Shown: positions 1 through 8,696, counted from the first letter of the stretch. The stretch is 39,268 nt of DNA from Candidatus Desulfatifera sulfidica (GCA_014381505.1 JACNLK010000040.1:1-39268); one strand, 5' to 3'. Made by a program: numbers and translations. The notes: generated by a model from the sequence alone, not told the origin.

Positions 1-1109
1 ATTTCGCCCATAACAAATACGCCTTGATAAAGGAATCCAGACCACCATCAAGGACCGCATCCACATTCCCCTGCTCATGATCTGTGCGATGGTCTTTGAT
101 CATCCGGTAAGGCTGGAGCACATAAGAACGAATCTGGCTTCCCCAGGAAATTCCTTTTTTGTCTCCACACAGATCCTCATGCAGTTCAGCCTGCTTGCTC
201 TTCTCCAAATCATAGAGTTTTGCAGCAAGCATCTTCATGGCCATATCTTTATTCCGGTGCTGACTCCGCTCGTTCTGACACTGAACCACAACACCCGTGG
301 GGAGATGAGTGAGGCGGATAGCCGAATCGGTTTTATTCACATGCTGACCGCCGGCCCCACTTGCCCGATATGTATCCACACGCAGATCCTTGTCATCAAT
401 ATCCACAACAATGGAATCATCAAGCTCGGGCATAACCATGACCGAGGCAAAAGAGGTGTGCCTGCGACCACTGGCATCAAAGGGGGAAATCCGCACCAGT
501 CGGTGAATTCCAATCTCAGAACGGAGATAACCATAGGCATAACGCCCTTTAATCATAAGGGTCACACTCTTGGTCCCGGCCTCATCACCGGGGAGATGAT
601 CAAGGATATCAGCCTTAAATTTCTTTTCCTCAGCCCAGCGCAGATACATACGCAACAGGATCTCAGACCAGTCCTGGGCCTCGGTACCACCAGCTCCGGC
701 ATGAATGGTCAGAATGGCGTTATTCACATCATGCTCACCACTGAACATACACTCGAGCTCAGCCACAGCAAGCTGCTGATTAATATCCTCCAAACCTTCA
801 GCAACTTCGAGCTCGGTATCGGTGTCCCCCTCCTCGGCGGCCATGCCCAGGAGCAGATCAAATTCCTCCACCTCGCTCCAGCGGTTCTCCCAGCCCTTAA
901 TCACATCCTGGAGTTGACCATGGGCCATCTGCACCTGCTGCGCAACTTCCCCGTCATTCCAGAAATCAGGAGCCAGAGTCTGACGCTCAAGGCGTTCAAG
1001 TTCGTCTTTCTTGTGATCTAAGTCAAAGATGCTCCTTGAGCGCAAGCATCCGACCTCTGAGATTGCTAATCTTCTGCCTTGAAACTGCCGCTCCACTTTC
1101 TACTGCCAT
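1..1109 (-). CDS. prfB: Peptide chain release factor 2, with programmed +1 frameshift (3' end outside window)
   Basis: RF2 recognises UGA and UAA stop codons in the ribosomal A site and triggers peptide release. The reading starts at ATG 1109-1107, with GGAG 6 nt upstream (1116-1119). It runs 28 codons to an in-frame TGA (1025-1023). Shifting +1 at CTT-TGA-C gives an open frame to the window edge, about 368 residues in all, close to the 365 of E. coli RF2, so only a few residues should be missing. The SPF stop-recognition tripeptide lies in RISPFDASG, and the catalytic GGQ in SGAGGQHVNKTDSAIRL. The C-terminal stretch GNVDAVLDGGLDSFIKAYL is typical of RF2. The gene lies 89 nt downstream of lnt on the same strand, so it is probably the last gene of a corC-lnt-prfB operon. 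Identity is secure. Autoregulation by frameshifting is established for the family and matches the sequence here. Confidence 0.96.
1022..1037 (-). promoter_or_regulatory. prfB programmed +1 frameshift site
   Basis: Read on the minus strand, the site is AAGGAG-CAT-CTT-TGA-C. The Shine-Dalgarno-like AAGGAG (1037-1032), the 3-nt spacer, the slippery CTT, the TGA and the following C have the same arrangement as the E. coli RF2 site (AGGGGG-TAT-CTT-TGA-C). When RF2 is scarce, ribosomes pause at TGA and slip +1, restoring RF2 synthesis. Confidence 0.93.
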
Positions 1110-1198
1110 AACATACTCCAATTAATCAAAAATATTAAATAAACCCCACAACCAATCCGTGAAGTCGAACACAAAGCAAACACCCGGGCGCTAAGGAT

Positions 1199-2779
1199 TC
1201 ATCTGGAAACGATCTCCAAACGACTTCCAGACCCGCCAGAATACGCCCCGCCACGAAACACGGCCATGAACAAAGCTACAATCCCAGATAAAAGACAAAT
1301 CGGGGCAAAGAGATACCCTCCCTGCATATAAAAGGACGACTCTTCCATAAGCGCCACATCGGCCACACCCGACCACTCATCAAACAGCGGTGAAGGCCCG
1401 CCGACCCGGCCAAAAGGATCAATAAAAGCCGAAATGCCTGTATTGGCAGCCCGAACCAGACTCCTCCTGTTTTCCACCGATCGCAGCACAGCCATGGCCA
1501 GATTCTGATGCGGGGCACTGGAACGACCATACCATGCATCATTGGTCAGGTTGACCAGCAACGTCGCTCCGCCCTTCACCTGTTTACGGGCAAGCCCAGG
1601 GAAAATCGACTCAAAACAGATTAATACCCCAATCCTCGCCTGCTCGCAAGCAAGAGCCTGGGCATTACTCCCGACCGTAAAGTCACCGATGGTCTCAACC
1701 AGAGGCTTTAAAAAGAAGAGAAAACGTCGCAAAGGAACATACTCTCCAAAGGGCACCAGATGACTTTTGTCATATCGTTGGGCAAAAAATCCGTTCGTGT
1801 CCTGCAACAAGGCACTGTTATAAAAATGGACTTTTTCCTGTTCATAATCAAGTTCGTACCAGGGCGCACCGGTCAGAAGAGGAACACCTGTCTCCCGCCC
1901 CATGACCTGAACAGGAGCCAGCAGCTCATGATCTATCGGATAAAAAGGCAGGGCCGCCTCGGGCCAGATAATCAAATCAGGTCTCTGCTCAGCGGCAAGT
2001 TTCCGGCTGGCTTCAACATAACGATCAACGGTACGCTGCTGCCACTCGGGCGACCATTTCATATCCTGCTCGATATTCCCTTGAACCAGCCCCACACGAA
2101 GCGTCTCAGCTGCGGCCACTTGCTTTTCGAGTTGTAACCATCGCCAACTGGAATAGGCCGCCACCAACATGAAAATCAGCAACACTGTGCCCCACAAAGG
2201 CAACTGTTTCCGCCCCTTTGCGGCAATGACAGATGCCAGGAGGACATTCACCAGAACAATCAACCAGGTGAGTCCATGATGACCCCAGATATCGGCCGAT
2301 TGCAACAGCCAGGGGACACCGGCCAGGCCATACCCCAAATCCATCCAGGGAAGACCGGTCAACAGCCAGGAACGAACCCAGTCCAGACCAACCCAGAGCG
2401 CCGGCAGGGCCAACAACACAAAAAACGGTCGCGGCCAATGGAACAAGCGGTGAGCAACAAGGGCAAAAACAACAAAATAAAAGGCCATATAGGAGGCCAG
2501 CAAGAACAGCGCACCAACGGCCAGGGGAAGAGGCACTCCACCATAACGACCAAGGACAATCACAATCCAGTAAAGCAGAAGGAGATAATGAGCCAGGCCG
2601 CACCACAGGCCAAGCCATATAGCCTGCCGGACACTGCTCTTTCGCAATGCCAGCAAAAACGGAATCAATGCAAAGAACAGCAGCGGCCAGAGTTCGCCTC
2701 CACCAGGCAGAGACAACCAGAGCAGGACAGCAGTACTCACCCCCGGCACAAACACACGAGGCAGCAGCCAGTCTTTCAC
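1199..2779 (-). CDS. lnt: Apolipoprotein N-acyltransferase
   Basis: Lnt adds the third acyl chain to the N-terminal diacylglyceryl-cysteine of lipoproteins at the periplasmic face of the inner membrane. The 526-residue product has a multi-span hydrophobic N-terminal half (about residues 8-225) and a C-terminal nitrilase-fold domain. The catalytic triad is visible: Glu near 274 (IIWPEAALP), Lys near 338 (YDKSHLVPFGEYVP) and Cys near 388 (VLICFESIFPG). These lie close to E267/K335/C387 of the E. coli enzyme. Its ATG overlaps the stop of the upstream corC-like gene by 4 nt (ATGA), indicating translational coupling. The corC-lnt order is the conserved order of the E. coli ybeX-lnt operon. Length and motifs are normal and there are no signs of decay. 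Confidence 0.95.
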   Translation of the reverse strand: MKDWLLPRVFVPGVSTAVLLWLSLPGGGELWPLLFFALIPFLLALRKSSVRQAIWLGLWCGLAHYLLLLYWIVIVLGRYGGVPLPLAVGALFLLASYMAFYFVVFALVAHRLFHWPRPFFVLLALPALWVGLDWVRSWLLTGLPWMDLGYGLAGVPWLLQSADIWGHHGLTWLIVLVNVLLASVIAAKGRKQLPLWGTVLLIFMLVAAYSSWRWLQLEKQVAAAETLRVGLVQGNIEQDMKWSPEWQQRTVDRYVEASRKLAAEQRPDLIIWPEAALPFYPIDHELLAPVQVMGRETGVPLLTGAPWYELDYEQEKVHFYNSALLQDTNGFFAQRYDKSHLVPFGEYVPLRRFLFFLKPLVETIGDFTVGSNAQALACEQARIGVLICFESIFPGLARKQVKGGATLLVNLTNDAWYGRSSAPHQNLAMAVLRSVENRRSLVRAANTGISAFIDPFGRVGGPSPLFDEWSGVADVALMEESSFYMQGGYLFAPICLLSGIVALFMAVFRGGAYSGGSGSRLEIVSR

Positions 2780-3645
2780 TCCTGGGCTCCGTCAGCAGGC
2801 GTACGGGAAACACGAATCGTCTTTATTCTTCGCTTACTTGCACCCCGGACCAGAAAGTTCAGTTCACCCACCGCCACCTCATCACCGGCCACAGCCAACC
2901 GCCCCAAGGCATGAATAACAAGCCCGCCCACCGATTCATATGGACCTTCCGGAAGTTCCACCTGAAAATGATCTTCGACCTCATCCACATCGATTCGAGC
3001 CTGAACCATGATCGTCTGGGGATCAATAATTTTTATCTCCGAACGATCATTGTCATATTCATCATCGATCTCGCCGACGATTTCCTCCAGAACATCCTCG
3101 AGAGTCACCAGCCCACGCACGGCACCAAACTCGTCAGTGACCAGAGCCATATGAATCTTCCGCACCTGAAACTCACGCAGAAGATCAACAATAAACTTCG
3201 ACTCATCAACAACATACACAGACTTAAGGCAGTCTGACACCGACAAATCCTCTCCATCAAGGGCACACACCTGAAGCAGATCTTTGGCATGGAGAATACC
3301 AATCACATCATCGGTCTGAATACGATATATGGGGATTCGAGTGTGCCCCTTGTCGCTGATCAGGCGCACCAGCTCCTTTACCGGAGTAGACTCCTCAGCA
3401 CTGACAATCTCAGCCGCAGGGGTCATGACTTCACCGACCACGGTCTCCCGAAACTCAAAGATCGAGGAAATCATCCGCTCTTCCAGTGGGGTGATGAAGC
3501 CCTGCTCTTCTCCCTCTTCCAACAATTCCTGAATCTCATTTTCCAGAGACTCTTTTGTATCAGGGCCACGCCAAAAAAACAAAACGTCGACCATGCGCTT
3601 TAAAAAACTTTTTCCTTCAGACTCCGCTGGGGGTTCTGCTTTCAT
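2776..3645 (-). CDS. corC: CorC/HlyC-family CBS-domain protein
   Basis: A 289-residue soluble protein of the CorC/YbeX type. After a short charged N-terminal leader come two CBS domains (about residues 65-185; VVGEVMTPAAEIV and DEFGAVRGLVTLEDVLEEI are characteristic). A C-terminal CorC_HlyC domain (about 205-285; ESVGGLVIHALGRLA) follows. Family members have been linked to Mg2+/Co2+ efflux and, for YbeX, to ribosome or RNA metabolism; the exact role here is unproven. The first gene of the apparent operon, it ends in a 4-nt overlap with lnt. E. coli has ybeZ-ybeY directly upstream, but here a repeat-bearing intergenic stretch takes their place. Start ATG 3645 follows a GA-rich GAGAGAG. Confidence 0.86.
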   Translation of the reverse strand: MKAEPPAESEGKSFLKRMVDVLFFWRGPDTKESLENEIQELLEEGEEQGFITPLEERMISSIFEFRETVVGEVMTPAAEIVSAEESTPVKELVRLISDKGHTRIPIYRIQTDDVIGILHAKDLLQVCALDGEDLSVSDCLKSVYVVDESKFIVDLLREFQVRKIHMALVTDEFGAVRGLVTLEDVLEEIVGEIDDEYDNDRSEIKIIDPQTIMVQARIDVDEVEDHFQVELPEGPYESVGGLVIHALGRLAVAGDEVAVGELNFLVRGASKRRIKTIRVSRTPADGAQE

Positions 3646-4139
3646 CTCTCTCTCAATAATTTCCAGGTAATGGTGTGCAAGTCAGCATTCACAGGCCTGT
3701 CTTGTTCCGACGGTCACGACCGCAAGGGCTCCTTTGAAAAATTCGAATTTTCGTTCAAGATCTAGACGCTCAAAAAATTTTACCGCAGGCATAAAAACGA
3801 TATTCCGAGGATAAAATATTGAGCGCAACGCAGATCTTGGGTGAACAGACAATTTTCCAAGGGAACCATAATGCGCCCGACCAAACAACACCACGTAAAA
3901 ACAACACAGATACAGTAAGATCAACCAACCAGCAAGGGTTGATTGATAAATTTTACTTTTCTAATTGTATTAGTACGACTATAGTAAGGATTGTTCCATA
4001 GTTTTGTCAAAATAAATCAACAGTGACCATCCGCCGGTAACAGCAGATCAGGCCCCTGTTGCCTGAACGGCCATGACGCCGAAAATCCAGGTGTGACTGT
4101 CACAGGCAGCGCACTTTTTTTTATGGCACCCCGAAAAAT
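3646..4139. other. Intergenic region between divergent corC and biotin carboxylase genes
   Basis: About 490 nt between divergently transcribed genes. Its middle is the inverted repeat annotated at 3726-3868. The rest is A/T-rich (about 3890-4020) and should carry promoters for both operons, but I could not find a convincing -35/-10 pair. An 80-codon minus-strand frame (3682-3924) runs through the inverted repeat and has no recognisable domain; I treat it as non-coding. Confidence 0.5.
3726..3868. repeat. Long imperfect inverted repeat (REP/MITE-like element)
   Basis: AAGATCT (3757-3763) pairs with AGATCTT (3832-3838). Inside it, CGCTCAA (3767-3773) pairs with TTGAGCG (3819-3825), followed by ATTTTACC against GGATAAAAT, leaving a loop of about 24 nt. 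Outside the core, TCCTTTGAAAAATT on the left resembles the reverse complement of AATTTTCCAAGGGA on the right, extending the hairpin to roughly 140 nt. I see no transposase and no second copy in the window. It could be a dispersed palindromic repeat, a MITE relic or a structured RNA. Confidence 0.6.
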
Positions 4140-5555
4140 ATGACACAAGAAATTACAGGAAAGGTCCTCATTGCCAACCGTGGTGAGATTGCCATCCGAA
4201 TCATGAACGCCTGCAAAGACCTGGGCCTGGATTATACAGTAGTCTACACCGATGCTGACCAGGACTCTGAGCATGTGCAGCTCAACCGAACCGAAGGCCC
4301 GGATCAGAATGCCTGGCGAATCACAAGTTACACAGAGCCCAATGACCTGTTCGCGGTGGCCGATCACACTGACTGCACTGCAATTCATCCCGGCTACGGT
4401 TTTTTCTCGGAGGATTTTCGCTTTGCCAGACGGGCAACCCTGCGCGACCGGCCTTTAATCTTTATCGGACCCAATTGGGAAGTCATCCGCGACCTTGGTG
4501 ACAAGATTAACACCAAGCGAGTGGCCAACAAGCTGAAAATCCCGACGATTCCAGGCACAGACAGCCCTATCTACAACGAGATGGAAGCCGAGGAAATCGC
4601 TCAGGACCTGCTCAACAGCCAACTGGATCGCAACATTCATTCGCCCTCGATCCTGGTCAAAGCTGCTGCTGGCGGTGGCGGCATGGGGATCGAAGAAGTC
4701 AATGAGATAGAGCAATTCCGTCGTATCTACCGACAGGTCCAAAACTACGCCAAACGCCAATTCGGCGACGGAGGTGTTCTGATTGAGCAATGCCTGCGTG
4801 ATTACAATCACCTCGAAGTCCAGCTTCTCTGCTCACGACACAACGAACGAGTCCATTTCGGCAGCCGAAACTGCACTATTCAGTCCACAGGCCGCCAAAA
4901 ACGAGTCGAGGCCGCACCCGGTTTCGACAACTCCTGCTTTGATTACGAATTTGATGAACAAAAAGTCTTAAATCAGATTGTTGAATATTCACTCAAGCTG
5001 GCAAATCACGTGGGGTACGACAATGTCGGCACATGGGAGTGGATCATCGACCGTCAGGGCAATCCCTATTTACTCGAAGTGAACACCCGTATTCAGGTGG
5101 AAAATGACGTCTCTGCCCGAATCAGCTATTATCAGAATGAGCATCCCAACCTGATTCGTGAACAGATTCGCCTGGCCTTGGGCGACAAACTCGGCTACAA
5201 GCAAAATGCCATCGAATTTCACGGTGCCTCCATTGAACTGAGGATCGTCGCCGAAGACACCCGACGCGACTTTGCCCCCTGGATCGGTACAATCACCGAA
5301 TTCACCTTCCCCGAATATGAATGGTCAGCAGTCTACAGCCACGTCCCTTCAACCAGGGAATACATGATCCCCAGTGACTTTGACCCAAATCTGGCCCTGG
5401 CCCTGGTTTGGGGGCAAGACATGAACGAAGCCAAAGAACGGGCCATCCAGTTCATTGACGAAACAGTCATTCACGGCCACGACTCCCAGGGTCGTCAGAT
5501 CATCACAAATCTGACATATCTGAAGAACAATCTGAGCCGCCTGCTCATTTTCTAG
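4140..5555 (+). CDS. Divergent biotin carboxylase (acetyl-CoA carboxylase subunit)
   Basis: Biotin carboxylase uses ATP and bicarbonate to carboxylate biotin on a carrier protein, the first half-reaction of acetyl-CoA carboxylase. The 471-residue protein keeps the N-terminal domain (KVLIANRGEIAIRI, residues 8-21), the HPGYGFFSED motif, the glycine-rich ATP-grasp loop KAAAGGGGMGIEEV and the LLEVNTRIQVE metal/bicarbonate region. It departs from the usual family at conserved spots: RIQVEHPVTE reads RIQVENDVSA, and the DCSMQRRHQKVVEEAP stretch reads NCTIQSTGRQKRVEAAP. There is no biotinyl (MKM) domain, so the carrier must be encoded elsewhere. It sits 24 nt upstream of the AccA-AccD fusion and the two almost certainly form one enzyme. 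Start ATG 4140 fits the family N-terminus, although no clear ribosome site is seen. A carboxylase for another acyl-CoA is possible. Confidence 0.83.
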   Translation: MTQEITGKVLIANRGEIAIRIMNACKDLGLDYTVVYTDADQDSEHVQLNRTEGPDQNAWRITSYTEPNDLFAVADHTDCTAIHPGYGFFSEDFRFARRATLRDRPLIFIGPNWEVIRDLGDKINTKRVANKLKIPTIPGTDSPIYNEMEAEEIAQDLLNSQLDRNIHSPSILVKAAAGGGGMGIEEVNEIEQFRRIYRQVQNYAKRQFGDGGVLIEQCLRDYNHLEVQLLCSRHNERVHFGSRNCTIQSTGRQKRVEAAPGFDNSCFDYEFDEQKVLNQIVEYSLKLANHVGYDNVGTWEWIIDRQGNPYLLEVNTRIQVENDVSARISYYQNEHPNLIREQIRLALGDKLGYKQNAIEFHGASIELRIVAEDTRRDFAPWIGTITEFTFPEYEWSAVYSHVPSTREYMIPSDFDPNLALALVWGQDMNEAKERAIQFIDETVIHGHDSQGRQIITNLTYLKNNLSRLLIF

Positions 5556-5579
5556 GCAACAGGACAGGCCGAATCTCCT

Positions 5580-7838
5580 ATGAAAGAACTACTCAAAAAA
5601 CTCCATAAAATCGAAGAACGAGTCAACTATCTCAGCCAGCTCAAGGATTACTCCAACTGGGGTAACCTCAATGGCTTTAAAGAGACCTCTGATCAACTGA
5701 AAAAGACAGTCTACGATCACAGTTATGAACAGTTTGACCATGAGATTCAGAAGCTTGACGAATCAATCCGCTTCCTCGAAGAACGTGCCGAAGAACAGTT
5801 GACGCCCATGGAACGGGTACGAATTGTCCGTTCCCCCCAACGCTTCTCACTCAAGGATATCCTCGAGAATGTCTACGAAGACTACACCGAGCTTGGCGGG
5901 GAGGATGATGCCAATATCGACCCGGCCATGATGTGCGCCAAGGCCACCGTTGTACGGAAAATCAAAAACCGGCCCTACACGGCCTCAGTCATGGTTATCG
6001 GGCAGGAAAGCGGGCATGGCGAAGAGTTCCGTAACGGCGGATCATGCAGACCCGAGGGCAACGAAAAGGCCCTGCGCTACATGAAGGTCGCCGAAACCGA
6101 AGGCATCCCCATCCACTTCTATATTTTCACCCCGGGCTCCTATCCTGTGGAAGAATATCCGGGTGCAGCCCAGCAGATTGCCCGCAACATCTATGCCATG
6201 ACTAAGCTGCGGGTCCCCATGATCTCCATCATCTCCGAAGGTGGCTCTGGTGGGGCTGAGGCCATCGGCCTCTCCGATTTCCGCATGATGTGCTCGCACG
6301 GCTACTACTCGGTGATTTCCCCCGAGGGTGCTGCAGCCATTGAAGGGAGAGTCAAAGAAGGCGGCAAGGTGCCACGCGAATTAATCGAACTCAGTGCCGA
6401 ACGACTCAAACTGACAGCCCAGGACAACTTCAATCTCGGAACCATCAACCGTATCGTCCAAGAGCCACCCCTTGGTGCCCGTCGTGACGACTTCGCCTTT
6501 TTTGCCAAGCTGCGCGCCGAAATGATCCGGGCCACTGACAAGGTGGTTCTGAGCACCAAAAGCTTCAACCTTCTCCGTTCATGGGAGATTCGACGCAAAA
6601 AGGCCAGAGCAGTTACCGAGGCCCTGGAAATCGAAGTCCCCTGGGATCTCAACCAGGAAGAAATCAAGCGTCTGCTGGCCTTACGTTCTAAAAAATATCA
6701 CAACCTGGCCATCAACGGTTTTTCAGGACACCCAGCCATCAACCAGAGTTTTTTCAGCCGGGCCATCGAGGTGAGCGAGAACATCTACTACGCCCTGCGC
6801 TACGATGTACTCAAGCACCAACAGAAGCAGGTTCAGAAGGCATTCAAAGATGTCACGGGAGAAAGCTCTATCCTGTGGCAGCGCATCACCAGCCCGATCA
6901 AAACGGTACGCAATTTTCTGACCAAACCTGACCAACCGGCACGGCGCAGAATGCAAATTTCTCACGGTGAGACCGACACCGCCCAGGATCCACTTGAGAT
7001 CAACTCAGGCTATGTGAGCCCCCTGGCCAGCGAAGATAAGACAGTCACCTGTCCCAACCATGAGCGATACGGCTGCAAGGATCTGTGGGTGCCTGACCTC
7101 TACAATGAATTTGCCGGAGTCTGCGAAACCTGTGGTCATCATTTCCCGATGGAATATGACTGGTACCTGAAAAACGTTTTTGATCCCGGCTCCCTGCGCA
7201 CGTTCAATGACGAAATTGAATCCGGCAACCCATTGGGATACAAAGGTTTTGACAAACGCCTGGAAGGGGATAAGAAAAAAACCAGACTGCGCTCCGGCAA
7301 CCTGACCTTTCACGCCCGAGTCATGGGAATTCAGGTCGTCGTTGCCATGCTTCATCGAGACTTTCGCAACGGTACGGTCGGTTCCGCTGAAGGAGAAAAA
7401 TTCGTCCAGGCCTGCGCCATTGCCAAACGCAAAAAACGACCGCTACTGGCCTACGTCCACACCACCGGCGGTATCCGCATCCAGGAAGGCACCCTCGGGG
7501 TCACCCAGATGCCCAAATGCACCATGGCGGTGCGTGAATACATCAATTCCGGTGGCCTTTACATGGTCGTCTACGATAACAACTCCTATGCCGGGCCCGT
7601 GGCCAGTTTCCTAGGCTGTTCCCCCTACCAATTCGCTATCCGCTCAAGCCGCATAGGTTTTGCCGGCCCCAGAGTCATCCGGGAAACCACTGGTATCGAC
7701 ATCCCACCGGATTATCATTCAGCCCGTAACGCCCTCAAACGCGGCCACATTCAAGGCATCTGGGATCGCCGAGAATTTCGCAGAAACCTCCACAAATCAC
7801 TGATGACCATGGGGAGCCCACACCTCTACTACCGCTGA
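5580..7838 (+). CDS. Acetyl-CoA carboxylase carboxyltransferase, fused alpha-beta (AccA-AccD) subunit
   Basis: Carboxyltransferase moves the carboxyl group from carboxybiotin to acetyl-CoA, giving malonyl-CoA. The 752-residue chain joins both subunits in the order alpha then beta. Residues about 1-390 are AccA-like: an N-terminal helical part, then FTPGSYPVEEYPGAAQQIA, EGGSGGAEAIG and YSVISPEGAAAI. A linker of about 90 residues follows. From about 480 on it is AccD-like: a zinc-ribbon-like Cys set (CPNHERYGC, then CETC) and core motifs TTGGIRIQEG, AGPVASFLG and IGFAGPRVIRETT. In E. coli these are two genes (319 and 304 aa). In the fusions I recall, beta usually precedes alpha, so this order is uncommon. 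The first Cys pair has a wider spacing than the usual CxxC. It is co-directional with the biotin carboxylase 24 nt upstream. Confidence 0.88.
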   Translation: MKELLKKLHKIEERVNYLSQLKDYSNWGNLNGFKETSDQLKKTVYDHSYEQFDHEIQKLDESIRFLEERAEEQLTPMERVRIVRSPQRFSLKDILENVYEDYTELGGEDDANIDPAMMCAKATVVRKIKNRPYTASVMVIGQESGHGEEFRNGGSCRPEGNEKALRYMKVAETEGIPIHFYIFTPGSYPVEEYPGAAQQIARNIYAMTKLRVPMISIISEGGSGGAEAIGLSDFRMMCSHGYYSVISPEGAAAIEGRVKEGGKVPRELIELSAERLKLTAQDNFNLGTINRIVQEPPLGARRDDFAFFAKLRAEMIRATDKVVLSTKSFNLLRSWEIRRKKARAVTEALEIEVPWDLNQEEIKRLLALRSKKYHNLAINGFSGHPAINQSFFSRAIEVSENIYYALRYDVLKHQQKQVQKAFKDVTGESSILWQRITSPIKTVRNFLTKPDQPARRRMQISHGETDTAQDPLEINSGYVSPLASEDKTVTCPNHERYGCKDLWVPDLYNEFAGVCETCGHHFPMEYDWYLKNVFDPGSLRTFNDEIESGNPLGYKGFDKRLEGDKKKTRLRSGNLTFHARVMGIQVVVAMLHRDFRNGTVGSAEGEKFVQACAIAKRKKRPLLAYVHTTGGIRIQEGTLGVTQMPKCTMAVREYINSGGLYMVVYDNNSYAGPVASFLGCSPYQFAIRSSRIGFAGPRVIRETTGIDIPPDYHSARNALKRGHIQGIWDRREFRRNLHKSLMTMGSPHLYYR

Positions 7839-7906
7839 TTCGGGACAACCAGGCCAGTACCTACAAAAGAAAAAAACTATTTCACGTCAAACCAGCATGC
7901 CGTCGC

Positions 7907-7935
7907 TTGACGGATGATCGGTGGTGTGCTACAAA
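7907..7935 (+). promoter_or_regulatory. Sigma70-type promoter of tRNA-Lys
   Basis: TTGACG (7907-7912), a 17-nt spacer and TACAAA (7930-7935) would start transcription near 7942, about 8 nt before the tRNA. A short palindrome, CCGTC-GCTT-GACGG (7900-7913), overlaps the -35 box. It may be an operator or a weak hairpin after the acc genes. Confidence 0.7.
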
Positions 7936-7949
7936 GACGTTCAAGATTT

Positions 7950-8025
7950 GGGCCGTTAGCTCAATTGGTAGAGCATCTGACTCTTAATCAGCAGGTCCCC
8001 GGTTCGACTCCGGGACGGCCCACCA
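7950..8025 (+). tRNA. tRNA-Lys (anticodon CTT)
   Basis: A 76-nt tRNA with the CCA end encoded. The acceptor stem GGGCCGT/ACGGCCC pairs perfectly, and the D arm has AGCTCAATTGGTAGAGC. The anticodon loop CTCTTAA places CTT at positions 34-36, reading AAG lysine codons. The T arm is CCCGG-TTCGACT-CCGGG. No integrated element is seen at its 3' end; a terminator follows directly. Confidence 0.98.
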
Positions 8026-8029
8026 GCAA

Positions 8030-8074
8030 AAAAAAGCCCTTAGCTCATTGCGAGTTAAGGGCTTTTTTGTTTTT
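8030..8074 (+). terminator. Rho-independent terminator of tRNA-Lys
   Basis: AGCCCTTAGCTC (8035-8046) and GAGTTAAGGGCT (8052-8063) form a 12-bp stem with one G-T wobble and a 5-nt loop. A T-run (TTTTTTGTTTTT) follows. Confidence 0.93.
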
Positions 8075-8480
8075 AACTCTGGCAAGGTCGCCAGAGGGTC
8101 AGCTATCGGCTCAATACCGCCGCTCATGGATCAGTCCCGAAACGAATATGGAACACGTTCGCAGCCGGAATCACCCCGCAGGGGACATGCCAACCAGTGC
8201 GTACACTCAATCCGACAGCCCACAGTCCCCTCAAATTATAACAATGCAAATACCCAACGCATCCCCCGCTGCGCTGTTTTTTGAGCCTTTGTGTAAATAA
8301 ATTGACCAACAGGCATTTTGCCTGATAGACTTAATTTAAACACATGAGAAATTCGCTGACAATCATCAACACCGACTGCGATCTTTCCGGAAAGGTGACG
8401 TTAAAACTTGAGACCAGAAATCAGATAACATTCAGAAGGTAGTGTATTCAACCCCATAACCTCAACCAAGGAGAATACCC
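8075..8480. other. Intergenic region between tRNA-Lys and dodecin
   Basis: About 400 nt with no convincing gene. Short frames at 8125-8284 and 8344-8442 lack ribosome sites and recognisable domains. The dodecin promoter should lie in the second half. TTGACC at 8302-8307 precedes a palindrome (8310-8324), but the matching -10 is weak. Confidence 0.45.
8310..8324. promoter_or_regulatory. Perfect short palindrome upstream of dodecin (possible operator)
   Basis: CAGGCA-TTT-TGCCTG is a perfect 6+6 inverted repeat directly after a TTGACC box and about 155 nt upstream of the dodecin start. Its size and position suit a repressor site, but nothing in the sequence identifies the regulator. Confidence 0.3.
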
Positions 8481-8696
8481 ATGTCTGAAAGTGTTTACAA
8501 AATCATCGAAATGGTCGGATCAAGCCCTGTTTCATGGGAAGAAGCTGCCCAAAATGCCGTCAAGTCAGCTGGAATGAGTCTGCGCGATCTGAGAATTGCA
8601 GAAGTTGTTACTCTGGATATGAAAATTGACGACAATGGCGTAGGGGTCATTTTCCGGGCGCGCGTAAAACTCTCTTTCAAGATCGTTTCTGACTAG
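8481..8696 (+). CDS. Dodecin family flavin-binding protein
   Basis: Dodecins are small dodecameric proteins that store or buffer flavins (FMN, riboflavin) in the cytoplasm. The 71-residue product has the family layout: beta strand VYKIIEMVGSSP, an amphipathic helix (WEEAAQNAVKSAGMSLRDLR), then two long strands (IAEVVTLDMKIDDNGVGVI and FRARVKLSFKI). The length matches the family. A strong ribosome site, AAGGAG, precedes the ATG by about 7 nt. It appears to be a single-gene unit between tRNA-Lys and an eroded gene. The flavin-stacking tryptophan position of archaeal dodecins is not obvious: the single Trp is in SPVSWEEA, at the start of the helix. Confidence 0.88.
   Translation: MSESVYKIIEMVGSSPVSWEEAAQNAVKSAGMSLRDLRIAEVVTLDMKIDDNGVGVIFRARVKLSFKIVSD

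Noticed and set aside
77-1021. 314-codon plus-strand frame
   Set aside because: It is the antisense shadow of prfB, whose SPF and GGQ motifs and frameshift site prove the minus strand is coding.
3682-3924. 80-codon minus-strand frame
   Set aside because: It runs straight through the long inverted repeat and has no domain or convincing start.
7950-8025. tRNA-Lys as an attachment site of an integrated element
   Set aside because: No integrase, no direct repeat of the tRNA 3' end and an ordinary terminator directly downstream.
8344-8442. 32-codon plus-strand frame upstream of dodecin
   Set aside because: No ribosome site and no recognisable product; its length is expected by chance.
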